NCBI GenBank assembly: GCA_002794465.1
Contig: MTSL01000112.1
Location: 1-60,172 of the forward strand
Direction of reading: 5' to 3'
DNA from: Paramicrosporidium saccamoebae
Taxonomy: Eukaryota > Rozellomycota
Length of the DNA stretch: 60,172 nucleotides
This document shows positions 50,375 to 60,109 of the stretch, piece after piece. The stretch's first letter is position 1. Each line of letters opens with the position of its first letter. The position numbers and the translations under genes were made by a program. The notes under the pieces were generated by a model. That model was given only the letters and a program-made list of their open reading frames with translations. It ran no database searches and was not told the DNA's origin.

Positions 50375-50748
50375 GATTTTTTACAAGCAGCCGCCCTTAA
50401 TATGATTGAGATGACTTGTAGGATCGCTATCTGAGTCGGATTTACCAATTATAAACAGATTGGTTTTGTTAAAGACGCCTTTACAGGTTGCCATCCTCGG
50501 TGCGGCTGGATTGTGGGTTATTTATCAGGACCACCAATCATAAGAGTGTCGTGTAGTGGAGATAATACCACAGACGGGAAGGGGGTTGTTCACTGCTAAT
50601 CCTAGAATAGTATGGATACAAATCTCACTGTCCTCAAATACCCAGCAACTAATCAACCCTCTACGTCAAATACCCAACTAATCAACCCTATACGTCAAAA
50701 GGGGATACTTGAACAGGGTCTCTGATTAACGATCAATGAAACTCACAT
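50375..50748 (+). repeat. R2 followed by R1, spacer upstream of PXMP4
   Basis: R2-like blocks (AAGCGTGTGGATTTTTTACAAGCAGCC, GATCGCTATCTGAGTCGGATTTACCAAT, AAGACGCCTTTACAGGTTGCCATCCTC, TTATTTATCAGG; 50365-50530) run into an R1 copy (GTGTAGTGGAGATAATACCACAGACGG, TTCACTGCTAATCCTAGAATAGTATGG; 50548-50610) with two tandem 'CAAATACCCARCTAATCAACCCT' units (50635-50695). Both are in the same orientation as the other copies. No gene seen between 50290 and 50748. Confidence 0.75.
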
Positions 50749-51735
50749 TTATTGTTGTTTTAGCTTTTTTGTGAGCTCTGGGAGGATCGTAAACAGATCA
50801 CCTACCAGTCCATAGTCGGCAAATTGGAAAATGGGCGCATCCGGATCTTTGTTGATTGCAATAATGGTCTTGCTGTCTTTCATGCCCGCAACATGCTGTA
50901 TCGCTCCTGAAATACCGATCGCAATGTACAATTTTGGAGCCACCACCTTGCCAGTCTGTCCCACCTGTAGGTCATTTGCCACATAGCCTGCATCTACTGC
51001 CGCCCTCGATGCACCGACTGCAGCCCCTAAAGTATCAGCCAGCTCGTAGATTAGCTTGAAATTATCGGCGCTCTTGAGAGCACGTCCTCCAGAGACTACA
51101 ATCGTGGCTGCCCCAAGATCAGGACGATCTGATTTGCTCAGTTCCTCACTCTCCCACTTTGTCAGCATTTCGGCCGGTTCAGCTTTGTATTCCTCTATCG
51201 GTACTTGTGCAGTTGCCATCTCATCCAACTTGAAGGCAGTCGGCCTTACGGTAACAATGTTAATAGATCCGCTAGTTTTTACCGTGGTGATGGCATTTCC
51301 CGCATATATCGGCCGCACAAATGTGCTCCCGTCAACAACTTCTGTCACATCAGCCACTGGAGCAATGCCCTCTTCATCCTGCGCTAACAGTCCAGCCATC
51401 CTGGGCAGAATGTTCTTCCCAATAGAAGTGTGGGCTGCCCACCAGTGCGAGAAGCCGTGTTGTTTCTGCAATGCTACCAAGAGTGGTGCGGTCACTTCTG
51501 GAAGCAATTTTTCATAGTTTGGATGTGTAGCTAAGATGACCTTTGTCAATCCAGAAAGTTTCTTTGCCTCCTCAATTACAGGCGATGTTGCATTGTCAAC
51601 AGCCAAAACTCCGACCGCCTCACCGCCTGCCTTTCTTGCCGCTGCAATTGCCGCCAGATTTGCCGTGGCCAGTTTTCCTTTAGCGTGTTCTAAGAATATT
51701 GCTGATGAAATTTGCCGTCTCCATATACGAAACAT
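50749..51735 (-). CDS. ETFA: Electron transfer flavoprotein alpha subunit
   Basis: 328 aa, ATG at 51735. The lead [14 protein letters not shown] is a plausible mitochondrial presequence. The N-terminal domain is shared with ETF-beta ([21 protein letters not shown]); the C-terminal FAD domain has [61 protein letters not shown] and [27 protein letters not shown] passes electrons from acyl-CoA and other dehydrogenases to ubiquinone. The stop is inside AATAAA. Confidence 0.97.
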   Translation of the reverse strand: MFRIWRRQISSAIFLEHAKGKLATANLAAIAAARKAGGEAVGVLAVDNATSPVIEEAKKLSGLTKVILATHPNYEKLLPEVTAPLLVALQKQHGFSHWWAAHTSIGKNILPRMAGLLAQDEEGIAPVADVTEVVDGSTFVRPIYAGNAITTVKTSGSINIVTVRPTAFKLDEMATAQVPIEEYKAEPAEMLTKWESEELSKSDRPDLGAATIVVSGGRALKSADNFKLIYELADTLGAAVGASRAAVDAGYVANDLQVGQTGKVVAPKLYIAIGISGAIQHVAGMKDSKTIIAINKDPDAPIFQFADYGLVGDLFTILPELTKKLKQQ

Positions 51736-51824
51736 GGTGACCGTGTCCTATGGACGTTAGTATAGACGAACCAGGGACCCCATAACAAAGACTTTCACAC
51801 TACAAGCACAATTTACTTGTTACT

Positions 51825-53201
51825 CTAATGACGAGATGAGGCTAATTTGTCTCTTCGTTTCTTTACATGTTTCGGGGTCTTTGTCTTGCGGCGTTCCTTC
51901 TTCTCTGCCTTGACCTTGATCTTGTTTTCTTTCCTCAATTTCTTAATCTCTTCCTTACTCAATGGGCTTGAATTTTCCAAACTATCCGTTTCATCTGGAT
52001 TATCCGACTCGTCAGAATCATCCGAGTCACCAGTGTCGTTTGTCTCGTCAGAGTCGCTGGTATCGATATCTAGACCCATAAGCTTTGTGTAGAGCAGATT
52101 CTCGGTATCACCGGCCTGCATACAATCCACATCTCTCTCAATGTCAATAACTTCATCCAATGTTCTCGGAATATACGAATCCTTAAAGACTCGCTCTTCC
52201 ACTTGATCTTGCGCATTGTCAGCAACAAGTTCCTCTTGGGACGCCTCATGTGCTCGTTGCAAATACTGCTCAAGATCGTTCGCCTTTAGATCGTAATCTG
52301 TCACAAAGTCAAACAGCCTCCTTAGCGTCAAGGTCTGCACTTGGTATTGTCTAAAGAACGAAATGACATTTCCACAATCATGACGTAAGAAATCCAATGC
52401 CCGCGGATGATCGTGCTCCACTGATTGCGACACGTCAATAATCACCAACTGTCCCTCATTAACCAACATATTGTACTCGCTCAGATCAGCGTGCACCAAG
52501 TGACATTCCTGGTACATGATGCGCATAATTCTGATGCACTGGTCGTACAACTCTATGGCCTCTTCGTATGTAATTCTAGCGTCTTTCAGTCGGGGAGCAG
52601 GGACACCCTCCGAGTTGCCGATGAAGCTCATAAGTAGAATGTGCAACTTGAGCTGCAACGGTTCTGGTGACGGGATCCCCGCTACTTGTAAACGCTTCAG
52701 GTTACGAAACTCCTTCTCTGCCCACACCTGCACCATTTTCCTTGGGTTGTGTTTTGAATATCCCTTCCGGAAGCGGAATTCTCCCACGACGTATTTTTCA
52801 CGCGACTTGAAGGTCAGGATTGTTGTCTTGTAAATCTTCAAGGCGTAATGTTCGCCAGTCTCGCCCATGGCATGATAGACGTTTGCTTCTTTCCCAGTGC
52901 TCACACATCCGTTGATCTCGTAAATGACGTTCTTGTTGATCATTTTCAGCAAAATCATCCTCGTCCGCGGATCTAGCACCTGCTCTGTCACTGCCCTATT
53001 GGCACGGTCTGTATACTGGTTGCGGTCCTTGTCCAGTTTTGGGTTGTTCAGCATGGCATAATGCTTTCCAGTGTCGTCGTTCAAGTTTATTCTCGCAGCA
53101 AGCCGTTCCAGATTCACTCCACCAGCGCCCACACGTCCCTCCTCTTTATTCAAGAGCTGCTCTTCAAGCTCATCCAGGGAGTATTCACCTTCGGACGACA
53201 T
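51825..53201 (-). CDS. RIO1: RIO1 atypical protein kinase/ATPase
   Basis: 458 aa, ATG at 53201, intronless. RIO kinase core: P-loop CVSTGKEANVYHA, catalytic Lys in ALKIYKT, flexible loop, HADLSEYNML catalytic loop, IIDVSQSVEHDHPRALDFLRHDC metal-binding region. The C-terminal 90 residues are acidic Asp/Ser/Glu/Thr-rich, then a lysine-rich tail (KVKAEKKERRKTKTPKHVKKR), as in RIO1. It acts in late cytoplasmic 40S maturation. Divergent from DPH6, starts 26 nt apart. Confidence 0.96.
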   Translation of the reverse strand: MSSEGEYSLDELEEQLLNKEEGRVGAGGVNLERLAARINLNDDTGKHYAMLNNPKLDKDRNQYTDRANRAVTEQVLDPRTRMILLKMINKNVIYEINGCVSTGKEANVYHAMGETGEHYALKIYKTTILTFKSREKYVVGEFRFRKGYSKHNPRKMVQVWAEKEFRNLKRLQVAGIPSPEPLQLKLHILLMSFIGNSEGVPAPRLKDARITYEEAIELYDQCIRIMRIMYQECHLVHADLSEYNMLVNEGQLVIIDVSQSVEHDHPRALDFLRHDCGNVISFFRQYQVQTLTLRRLFDFVTDYDLKANDLEQYLQRAHEASQEELVADNAQDQVEERVFKDSYIPRTLDEVIDIERDVDCMQAGDTENLLYTKLMGLDIDTSDSDETNDTGDSDDSDESDNPDETDSLENSSPLSKEEIKKLRKENKIKVKAEKKERRKTKTPKHVKKRRDKLASSRH

Positions 53202-53227
53202 TTTCGCGTACCCTGGTACTACCGAAC

Positions 53228-54010
53228 ATGAAAGTGGTTGCCCTAATCAGGCAAGTCTCATCATGAATATAATTTAACAACCTCTGTAGTGGCGGAAAGG
53301 ACAGCACATATAACATGATGAGGTGTGTCCAGGAAGGACACGAGATTGTAGCCCTAGCCAATCTGTATCCCACAGAGAGCGAAGAGCTGGACAGCTACAT
53401 GTATCAAAGCGTCGGACACGATGCCATCGTCGCTTATGCTGAATGTCTCAACCTTCCCCTCTATCGACGTGCCATCAGCGGCAGGCCAGTAAACCTGGAG
53501 TACGACTATGCACCAACGGAGCGAGACGAGGTGGAGGATCTGTATGAACTATTGGTCCAGGTACAGCGAGAGCACCCAGATGTGCAGGGTGTCTCCTCTG
53601 GCGCCATCCTATCGACATATCAGAAGAACAGAGTGGAGAATATTTGTCTTCGGCTTGGGATGACCTCTCTTGCCTATCTATGGGCTGCTGAACAGCACAC
53701 CCTTCTCCAGGACATGATTGACTCTCAGCTGCAGGCCATTATCATCAAAGTTGCCGTCTTTGGACTCGACAAGAACGATCTTGGCAAATCTCTGGCCGAG
53801 CTGCAGCCCAAGTTGGTAAATCTGGCTGGAAAGTTTGGAATTAATGTGTGCGGGGAAGGTGGCGAATTCGAGTCACTGACCTTGGACTGTCCCCTATTTA
53901 AGAGACGACTTGTAATTGATGAAACAACTACAGTCATACACAAAGAAAGTGAATCTGCTCAAGTTGCATATTTAAAGATCACAAAATGGCATCTGGAGGA
54001 AAAGCAATAG
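53228..54010 (+). CDS. DPH6: Diphthine-ammonia ligase DPH6
   Basis: Two exons (53228..53250, 53290..54010), 247 aa. The 39-nt intron begins GC (GCAAGT...TGTAG): only this junction restores the PP-loop, MKVVALISGGKDSTYNMM, where exon 1 ends in the middle of the SGG motif. The nearby GT site would shift the frame. Other marks: LANLYPTESEELDSYMYQSVGH, YEYDYAPT-like LEYDYAPTERDEVEDLY, GEGGEFESLTLDCP. DPH6 performs the last, ATP-dependent amidation of diphthine on eEF2. The gene ends without a nearby partner of the pathway, but DPH3 lies in the same window. Confidence 0.95.
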
Positions 54011-54115
54011 ACTAGTAAAGTGGTAAAGTAATAGAGTAGAGTTATTGTAATGATGATGTAATACTAGCTGTAAAGACTGAAGGACCCCTAGTCCACCATG
54101 TGCTCAATCACGAGT

Positions 54116-54634
54116 TTAGATTCCAGTGGAACCAAATCCACCGGCACCACGAACAGTCTCATCCAAATCCTACGAGATTAGCAAAATGGTGCTGAATACC
54201 TCAACGACTTCAACGGGCGGTGTGGAGATTTGCTCAAGAATCAACTGAGCAATCCGATCTCCCTTTTTTATCTCAAAGGATACTTCATTGAAATTGAACA
54301 GGATCACCCCCAGCGGTCCTCTGTAGTCTTCGTCAATGACACCTGCTCCCACATCAATAAAGTGTTTGTGTGCCAGTCCTGAGCGCGGGGCCACACGTCC
54401 GTAATGGCCCGCCGGTATCGCCAACGAAATGTCAGTCGCCACCAGTCCTTTGCCCTTGGCGGGGATTGTAGTGTCAACGGCACTGAAGAGGTCGTACCCA
54501 GCCGACGATGCAGTACCGCGCTCTGGAGCGCGACCATTCTCGCTCAACTTTTTGATACGGAGAGCAGCAGTGGTGGGCTTTTGGATGGAAGAATCAACTG
54601 CGGGCGTCATTTTGGCGCGTTTCGGACTTGGCAT
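54116..54634 (-). CDS. DUT1: Deoxyuridine 5'-triphosphate nucleotidohydrolase (dUTPase)
   Basis: Two exons, complement(54200..54634, 54116..54169), 30-nt intron, 162 aa. Motif 1 [10 protein letters not shown], motif 2 PRSGLAHKH, motif 3 [20 protein letters not shown], motif 4 [14 protein letters not shown]; exon 2 supplies the glycine-rich motif 5 [12 protein letters not shown] that closes the active site of the trimer. The short basic N-terminus (PSPKRAK) may be a nuclear signal. It removes dUTP and makes dUMP for thymidylate synthesis. Retaining the intron would delete motif 5. Confidence 0.97.
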
Positions 54635-54831
54635 TAATTAATTATTTGTTGCCCTGAAGGAGGTTCGTAAATTCATGGCCAGAACAATTGCTGGCTTGAA
54701 GTCGTAGCCCCTTAATCACCTCTGATACAAGAACAACTACACTGTTTCTGTAATAGCAAATAGTTAGTGGCACAATCTGAAATTCAGGTGCTGACTCGAA
54801 ATCGGCATGCACCGACTGACCGGGGATTGCT

Positions 54832-56506
54832 ATGACTCGGTTACTCGAAGACGACGGACAAGTGGATTTCAAGATCAACACAAAGTTTGCTGAAAAGTAC
54901 CAGGAGAAGAAGAAGAAGGAAGAGTTGTCCATCCGTATGTTGTATCAGGAGTATTAAATGTTTAGTGGAGGACAAGTACAAGGCCAAGCTGGCATCCAAG
55001 GGAGTAAAGCTGACATCCCACGGTGCTGTAGATGATGACGAAGAGTACAGCAGCACTGATAGTGAAGAGGATGTGGTGGAGGATGAAGATGGAGAACTCG
55101 TAACACCGGCAGTCGAGGCGCAAATCTTGAGAACGTTGGCAGAGATCCGTTCTCGTGATGGCAAGATTTACGATCCAAATATCAAGTTCTTCTCTCCCGA
55201 AGAGCTCCAGAAGGCAGAGGCAGAGTGGAAGGAGAAGAAGAAACATTTAAGGAAGGAGAAGCCGCTCAAGATAAAGGATTTTCATAGAGAAAAACTGCTA
55301 AAGGGTCAGGCTGACAGTTCCGAAGAAGAGGAGCCAGTAGTCAAGACTCACGAGGAGGAACAGACCGATCTTTTAAAGGAGTTTAAAATGGCTGCAAATG
55401 CTGCCAACGATCAGGACGACGATGGTTTATTGACGATTAGACCCAAAACTGAACAAGAAGTTGCCCGTGAGGATGAAGAGTACAAGAATTTTCTTTTGGA
55501 AAACTTGGCCAGCAATGAGAACGCTCGAGAGAATATGAGTGAATGGTTTGGCACTGCCTCGGGCCGCACCGCAGTCACAAACGATGAAAGCTTTCTCATT
55601 GAATATGTGCTGAACCGCGGATGGGTGGATAAGGACCGCAAGGCTATCCCAAGTTATGAGGAGATTATCGCCGAGGACGAGGAGGATGCCGACGCAGTGG
55701 ACAAGATGGAAGAATTTGAGGAAAAGTACAATTTCCGATATGAGCAACCCGGAGGTGATCAGATTGTCACTTATTCGCGTCAAATTGATGGATCCATGCG
55801 TCGTGAGGAGAGTAAGCGGAAGGAACAGCGTGCAGCTCACAAATTACGAAAGGACGAAGAGAAAGAGCGCCAGAGAGAGGAGCTAAAGAGACTGAAGAAT
55901 CTAAAGAAGCAAGAGATTCAGGAAAAGTTGAAACGGATTCAGGAAATCTCTGGAACCAGCAAGCCCATCCAAGTTGATCTGGAAAGTGACTTTGATGCTG
56001 AGAGCCATGACAAAAAGATGGGGCTTTTATTCGATGACGAGTACTATAAAAACGACGACGAATCGAAGCCTGTTTGGACCGAATCAGAAGATGAAGAGCC
56101 AGTCAGTGAGGCACAAGCCAAAGTTCTGAGAAAGGCTGCCAAGTCGATTGCCAAACTTGCTAAAAAGGCTGCCGAGGAGGATAGACAACAAAAAATGAGT
56201 GAATACCTCGACGAATACTATCAACTTGACTATGAGGATATGATTGGTGGTGAGATTCCCTGTCGATTCAAATATCAAAAAGTAAAGGCCACCACGTTTG
56301 GCCTAAAGGTGCGCGACCTTATTACAGCGGATGATGCAGATCTCAATTCGCACGTTTCGCTAAAGAAGTTGGCGCCGTATCGGCCGGCAGAGGTGCTGGA
56401 GGCGGACGAGGCGCGACTAGGTCACAAGAAGCGAGTGTACAAGTTTTATGATCTTGTCAGAAAGGATGGCCCCAAGACGTCAGTTCCAAAGAAAAAAAAG
56501 CAATAG
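54832..56506 (+). CDS. KRI1: Ribosome biogenesis protein KRI1
   Basis: Two exons (54832..54934, 54966..56506), 31-nt intron, 547 aa. KRI1 features in order: FKINTKFAEKYQEKKKKEEL-LEDKYK near the N-terminus, an acidic block, GELVTPAVEAQILRTLAEIRSRDGKIYD, long charged helices (KRKEQRAAHKLRKDEEKERQRE type), and the conserved C-terminal DYEDMIGGEIPCRFKYQKVKATTFGL region. In yeast Kri1 works with Krr1 in 40S assembly in the nucleolus. The first ATG is chosen because the intron joins two halves of the conserved N-terminal helix. Confidence 0.94.
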
Positions 56507-56943
56507 ATTTAAATAATACAGTGCAAATGTTATGCTGACCATAATGGATCTGTTATACAGTGTCTGCATATCATTATTGGTGACTCCGACTCAAATAGCG
56601 ATCCCATAAGCCGCATAGTCTAACGGAATTATTTCGCTCACCAACAAAGTCTTTGCCGATTAGATCATATTGGTGCACGAGAGTATGTCCTTATTAAAGG
56701 CGTCTTTATGGGTCTCCATCCTCAAGATGATTAAATTGGGGGATATATATCTAGGCCGGGTTCGTCAATAATAAGTGGATACTGTTTAAAAGATTATTTA
56801 GTCTGACCATAATTCTGTGACAAATATATTCAAGGGGTTCTGCCATGCCCATATAGATCTGTTGGAAAGACTCCCCGGTCGACATATACGGGTCGACATA
56901 CTGGTTGACACACTGGTCAACATACTAGTCGATATATTGGCAA
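56507..56943. repeat. R2 pieces in both orientations, then a short tandem repeat before PIAS
   Basis: Around 56575-56625 there is an inverted R2 block (GGTGACTCCGACTCAAATAGCGATCCCATAAG is the complement of the GATCGCTATCTGAGTCGG-type core), and 56690-56790 holds direct R2 blocks (TTATTAAAGGCGTCTTTATGGG, AATAATAAGTGGATACTG). From ~56878 to 56940 a 12-15-nt tandem repeat (GTCGACATAYACTGGT-like, four to five units) runs up to the PIAS start codon. No gene recognised here. Confidence 0.65.
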
Positions 56944-58521
56944 ATGTATAGCCCCCCTTGGGTAAATTATGAGCAGGCTCTTAGAGAAAACTTTCGTGAT
57001 CCTTCCACAGGAGCGTACTACGATGAGAGGCAGATGCGAGAAACTTACGGGGAGGGAGGTTATACGGACGATGAGGACGATTATGGAGAAGCCGACTACG
57101 GGTATGAAGCCAGGATTCTTGGTGGATACCATGGTCAGTATGGTGCCATAGCCCAACACCGTGACGAAACCTCTTCACAAGATTCGTGCGACCTGTACGA
57201 CACGTCATACCCAATTCATGAGCTCCAAAATAACACTGAACCGCAGACTATTAAGAAACTGGTCCAAATGTGCACCATTCCCACGTTAAAGGCGATTCTG
57301 ACACGATTGGGACTGGCAAAGAGTGGAAATAAGCCTGCATTAGTTGAGCGCGTATGTGCAGAGGCGGAGAAGAGACGACACGACCGGACACTGTTCAATG
57401 CGACTATGACCGCTTTTAACGAATTCTTCGCAAACTCTCGCGACGGTCGACGTCCATTTGCATTTTTGCCAAATCCTTCCTATTCAAAGAGAGTGTTGGA
57501 GGCTAGCGCCAAGTATGCGGACCTGGACTATACTCTGCCATTTCCCTGGATACTGGAGCAGAAGCTGACACCACCCATTCTGACATCTGCACTGAACAAT
57601 CGGGATCCATTCCAGCTCGCTTTCAACAAGGAAAACGAGCCTGGTGCCAGATATCTGCTAGTCGCCCTCAAATTGTACAGCGAGGCGGAGAGGAGGACAA
57701 AACAAAAGCCGGTTTATCGACATGCTTATTTGAAAATATTCTCATGCCACTTTTCCACATCCCGTTACGACGGCCGTTACCCAGTCAAGAAAGACCACGA
57801 TATTACGCACCTTCTTAGGACGGGATCGAATCAGTGGCATATGCTGAATGTTGGCGAGTTAGCGTATCAGGACTACTTATTGCAAATCGTCAAGGCGCGC
57901 CGTGATCTCCCCTCCTGGACGCGCACAATCAATGTAAAGAGTTCGACTGAGATATTGCGACGGTTGCATCTGGAGGCTGAGAGGGCGAATAAGGATGGGA
58001 TATCGTCTCATGCGGTGACAGTGTCGCTGCGATGTCCATTGTCGCTGCAAAGAATGACCACGCCCGTCCGTTCGAAAAAGTGCAAACATGCACAATGTTT
58101 CGACCTGTCATCTGTACCACGTGATTCTGCCGGTGGGATAATGAAATGTCCCATATGCGACGTTGTCTGTCCTCCAGACTCGCTCTATATTGATGGTCTT
58201 GCCCTGGAGATGCTGCAGTCGACTGGAGACGAAATGCTTATCAATGCTGACACGGAAACCTGGAATTCAACCGAGATTAAAGCAACAACCAGTCCTGTCG
58301 ATCACTCCCTAATAGATCTGACAGAGTTGCCCGATGATCCTCCTGAAGATGCGAACGCAGAGTCTGTGTTTATCAAACCCGATCCTGGAGGAACGGAAAA
58401 TGAAAATGTCTTGCCTGCCGCGGGGTTAGTCTTATTGGATGCAGAAACGGACGTTATTACGAATCCAGGAATCCGACAAATGCTAGGAAGGACAATAAGG
58501 GATGCCATTGTTTTAGATTGA
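56944..58521 (+). CDS. SP-RING E3 SUMO ligase, PIAS/Siz family
   Basis: 525 aa from ATG 56944, intronless. A Tyr/Gly/Asp-rich N-terminus (~1-70) precedes a SAP domain (~100-135, MCTIPTLKAILTRLGLAKSGNKPALVERV) for DNA binding, a PINIT-type region (~165-350), an SP-RING (~358-410: VSLRCPLSLQRMTTPVRSKKCKHAQCFDL..MKCPICD) that binds the E2 Ubc9, and a SUMO-interaction motif LIDLTELPDD near 455. The last ~70 residues are acidic. PIAS/Siz proteins attach SUMO to septins, PCNA and transcription factors in other fungi. Domain order matches Siz1/Siz2. Confidence 0.93.
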   Translation: MYSPPWVNYEQALRENFRDPSTGAYYDERQMRETYGEGGYTDDEDDYGEADYGYEARILGGYHGQYGAIAQHRDETSSQDSCDLYDTSYPIHELQNNTEPQTIKKLVQMCTIPTLKAILTRLGLAKSGNKPALVERVCAEAEKRRHDRTLFNATMTAFNEFFANSRDGRRPFAFLPNPSYSKRVLEASAKYADLDYTLPFPWILEQKLTPPILTSALNNRDPFQLAFNKENEPGARYLLVALKLYSEAERRTKQKPVYRHAYLKIFSCHFSTSRYDGRYPVKKDHDITHLLRTGSNQWHMLNVGELAYQDYLLQIVKARRDLPSWTRTINVKSSTEILRRLHLEAERANKDGISSHAVTVSLRCPLSLQRMTTPVRSKKCKHAQCFDLSSVPRDSAGGIMKCPICDVVCPPDSLYIDGLALEMLQSTGDEMLINADTETWNSTEIKATTSPVDHSLIDLTELPDDPPEDANAESVFIKPDPGGTENENVLPAAGLVLLDAETDVITNPGIRQMLGRTIRDAIVLD

Positions 58522-58700
58522 GATGAGATGGGGTGAGACGAGATGAGACGAGATGAGATGAGTTGTGTAAAAATTATTTTATGGTGATAACCGTGGGGTG
58601 AATAATCGTGGAATGGACAATGAAACACGCCACCACGCAAACACGCAATTACGCAACCATGTAATCACGCAACCCCCCATCCTACCCCAAAAGACTATTA
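58522..58700. repeat. GAGATGAG microsatellite and ACGCAANNA repeats
   Basis: Directly after the PIAS stop, GAGATGAGATGGGGTGAGACG and similar purine units continue to ~58562, matching the simple repeat at 7205-7268. At 58625-58680 short CACGCAAACACGCAATTACG units repeat every 8-10 nt. The remaining sequence to 58831 shows no gene and should contain the kinase promoter. Confidence 0.65.
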
Positions 58701-58831
58701 CAGTGTTTTTCATGTCCAGATAAAGGGTTTTTGAATATGTACATACATGGGTTATGGGGATGTTACTGCTCAAAATGGACAACATTTCCTAAAAAGACGA
58801 TATAACCAATGTGTTTACGGGGTGCAATGCC

Positions 58832-60109
58832 ATGCTGCTCCGTATATTGCCTTTCGTCCTTGCGGTGACGGGACTCCGAGTCGCGATCCGCTCGGGTCTC
58901 GCCCACCCGCCAAAGCTCTCTGCATTGCACGGCTATAAAGTAGAATCGCAGCCTACTAAAAACAAGCCCAGCGAATCAAGTAGCACGGAATTATCTGAAG
59001 CGGGTGCGGTAACGAACAAGTATAATGTAACAGCTCTTGCGGAACCCCAGGGCGATCAGCAGTTTATCCAAAAACTCGCTCAATTCCGCCAACGCCTCTT
59101 TCCTGATGGTATGCAACTCGATCAACAGCTGATGGCGGCGGATCAGATGAACAGTCCGGCGCTGTTTGGGGACGATCGAGCCATTTCTTGGTTCCCGGTG
59201 CAATGTAGCACTATGGGACTTGATCTTCGCGTTGTCAGTACTCTGCAAGAGGCAAAGGATATACGCAGTAATGCAGTGTACAAGGTACGCGATCAAGCCA
59301 CTGGAAAGTTATATGTTCTCAAACACGCTGGAAAAACCGAAGACTATTCGGCCGAGGTGGGCTTTTTAATGGTTGCAAATCATCCGCTCTTTGTGCGGCC
59401 AATCTGCATCCAACGCGAACGACGAGGAGCAAGACGGCCGGGAATTGTGTTGGAATATATTGCAGGAGAACATTCTGACGAGTATGCAAAACGTGCCACC
59501 ACCACTGTTGCCGATCTCCAGAGACTCTCTGCACAACTGTTGGTGGCCCTCAAATATATGCATAAGATTGGCTTTGTGCACGGCGATCTGAAGCCGGGAA
59601 ACGTTATGGTCAAGAAAAATGGCGAGTTGGTGGTCATTGATTTCGGCTATACGGCGCCCTTCCCCAATACCCGTCCGAATAGAGGGAATCCCTCCATCAA
59701 GGCCCCCGAGTTGAGCGGACTGATTACCGGCGTATTGGACGAGGCGTTGGATATGTGGGCCTATGGCAGCGTGTTGGCCACCTGGTATTCGTCCAAGTAT
59801 TTATCTCCCATCCCAAAGAGATACGCCATGGTCCATATCGGCCATCATCGCGACTATAGTTTCAGTAGTGTTCCAACCAAATATCCCGCGGACCTACGTG
59901 CCGTCCTTTATTTGATGATGTCGCCTTCTCCGCCCATGCGACGATTCCGTAATGTCAAGACGCTGCAAATGTTGCAATCAATGGCATTCTTCAATTCGAT
60001 TGATTGGCAGGCGTTGGACAAGAACTTGTCCGCTCTGTATCAAAAGAGAAAGAAGCAATGGAGGAATCCCCTTTCCGTCACGCCAAATGCTGTGCTAGTC
60101 GGAAATTGA
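58832..60109 (+). CDS. Protein kinase-like protein with N-terminal signal peptide
   Basis: 425 aa from ATG 58832. The N-terminus LLRILPFVLAVTGLRVAI is a signal peptide or signal anchor, followed by a Ser/Lys/Glu-rich linker (~35-70). A kinase fold covers ~150-380: the Lys of LYVLKHAGK (beta3), GIVLEYIAGEH (hinge), the catalytic loop HGDLKPGNVM (~250), DFGYTAPF (~270, metal-binding Asp), a NRGNPSIKAPEL activation/APE segment and DMWAYGSVLATW. The glycine-rich loop is weak (SNAVYKVRD). All catalytic residues (K, HxD, N, DFG, APE) are present, so it is probably active. Entry to the secretory route is inferred from the N-terminus; substrate unknown. Confidence 0.8.
   Translation: MLLRILPFVLAVTGLRVAIRSGLAHPPKLSALHGYKVESQPTKNKPSESSSTELSEAGAVTNKYNVTALAEPQGDQQFIQKLAQFRQRLFPDGMQLDQQLMAADQMNSPALFGDDRAISWFPVQCSTMGLDLRVVSTLQEAKDIRSNAVYKVRDQATGKLYVLKHAGKTEDYSAEVGFLMVANHPLFVRPICIQRERRGARRPGIVLEYIAGEHSDEYAKRATTTVADLQRLSAQLLVALKYMHKIGFVHGDLKPGNVMVKKNGELVVIDFGYTAPFPNTRPNRGNPSIKAPELSGLITGVLDEALDMWAYGSVLATWYSSKYLSPIPKRYAMVHIGHHRDYSFSSVPTKYPADLRAVLYLMMSPSPPMRRFRNVKTLQMLQSMAFFNSIDWQALDKNLSALYQKRKKQWRNPLSVTPNAVLVGN

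Noticed and set aside
54642-54840. Open minus-strand frame between dUTPase and KRI1 (contains VVVLVSEVIKGLRLQ)
   Set aside because: Protein-like composition, but no ATG in frame and no room for a first exon before the KRI1 start; kept only as a note in case of an unusual exon.
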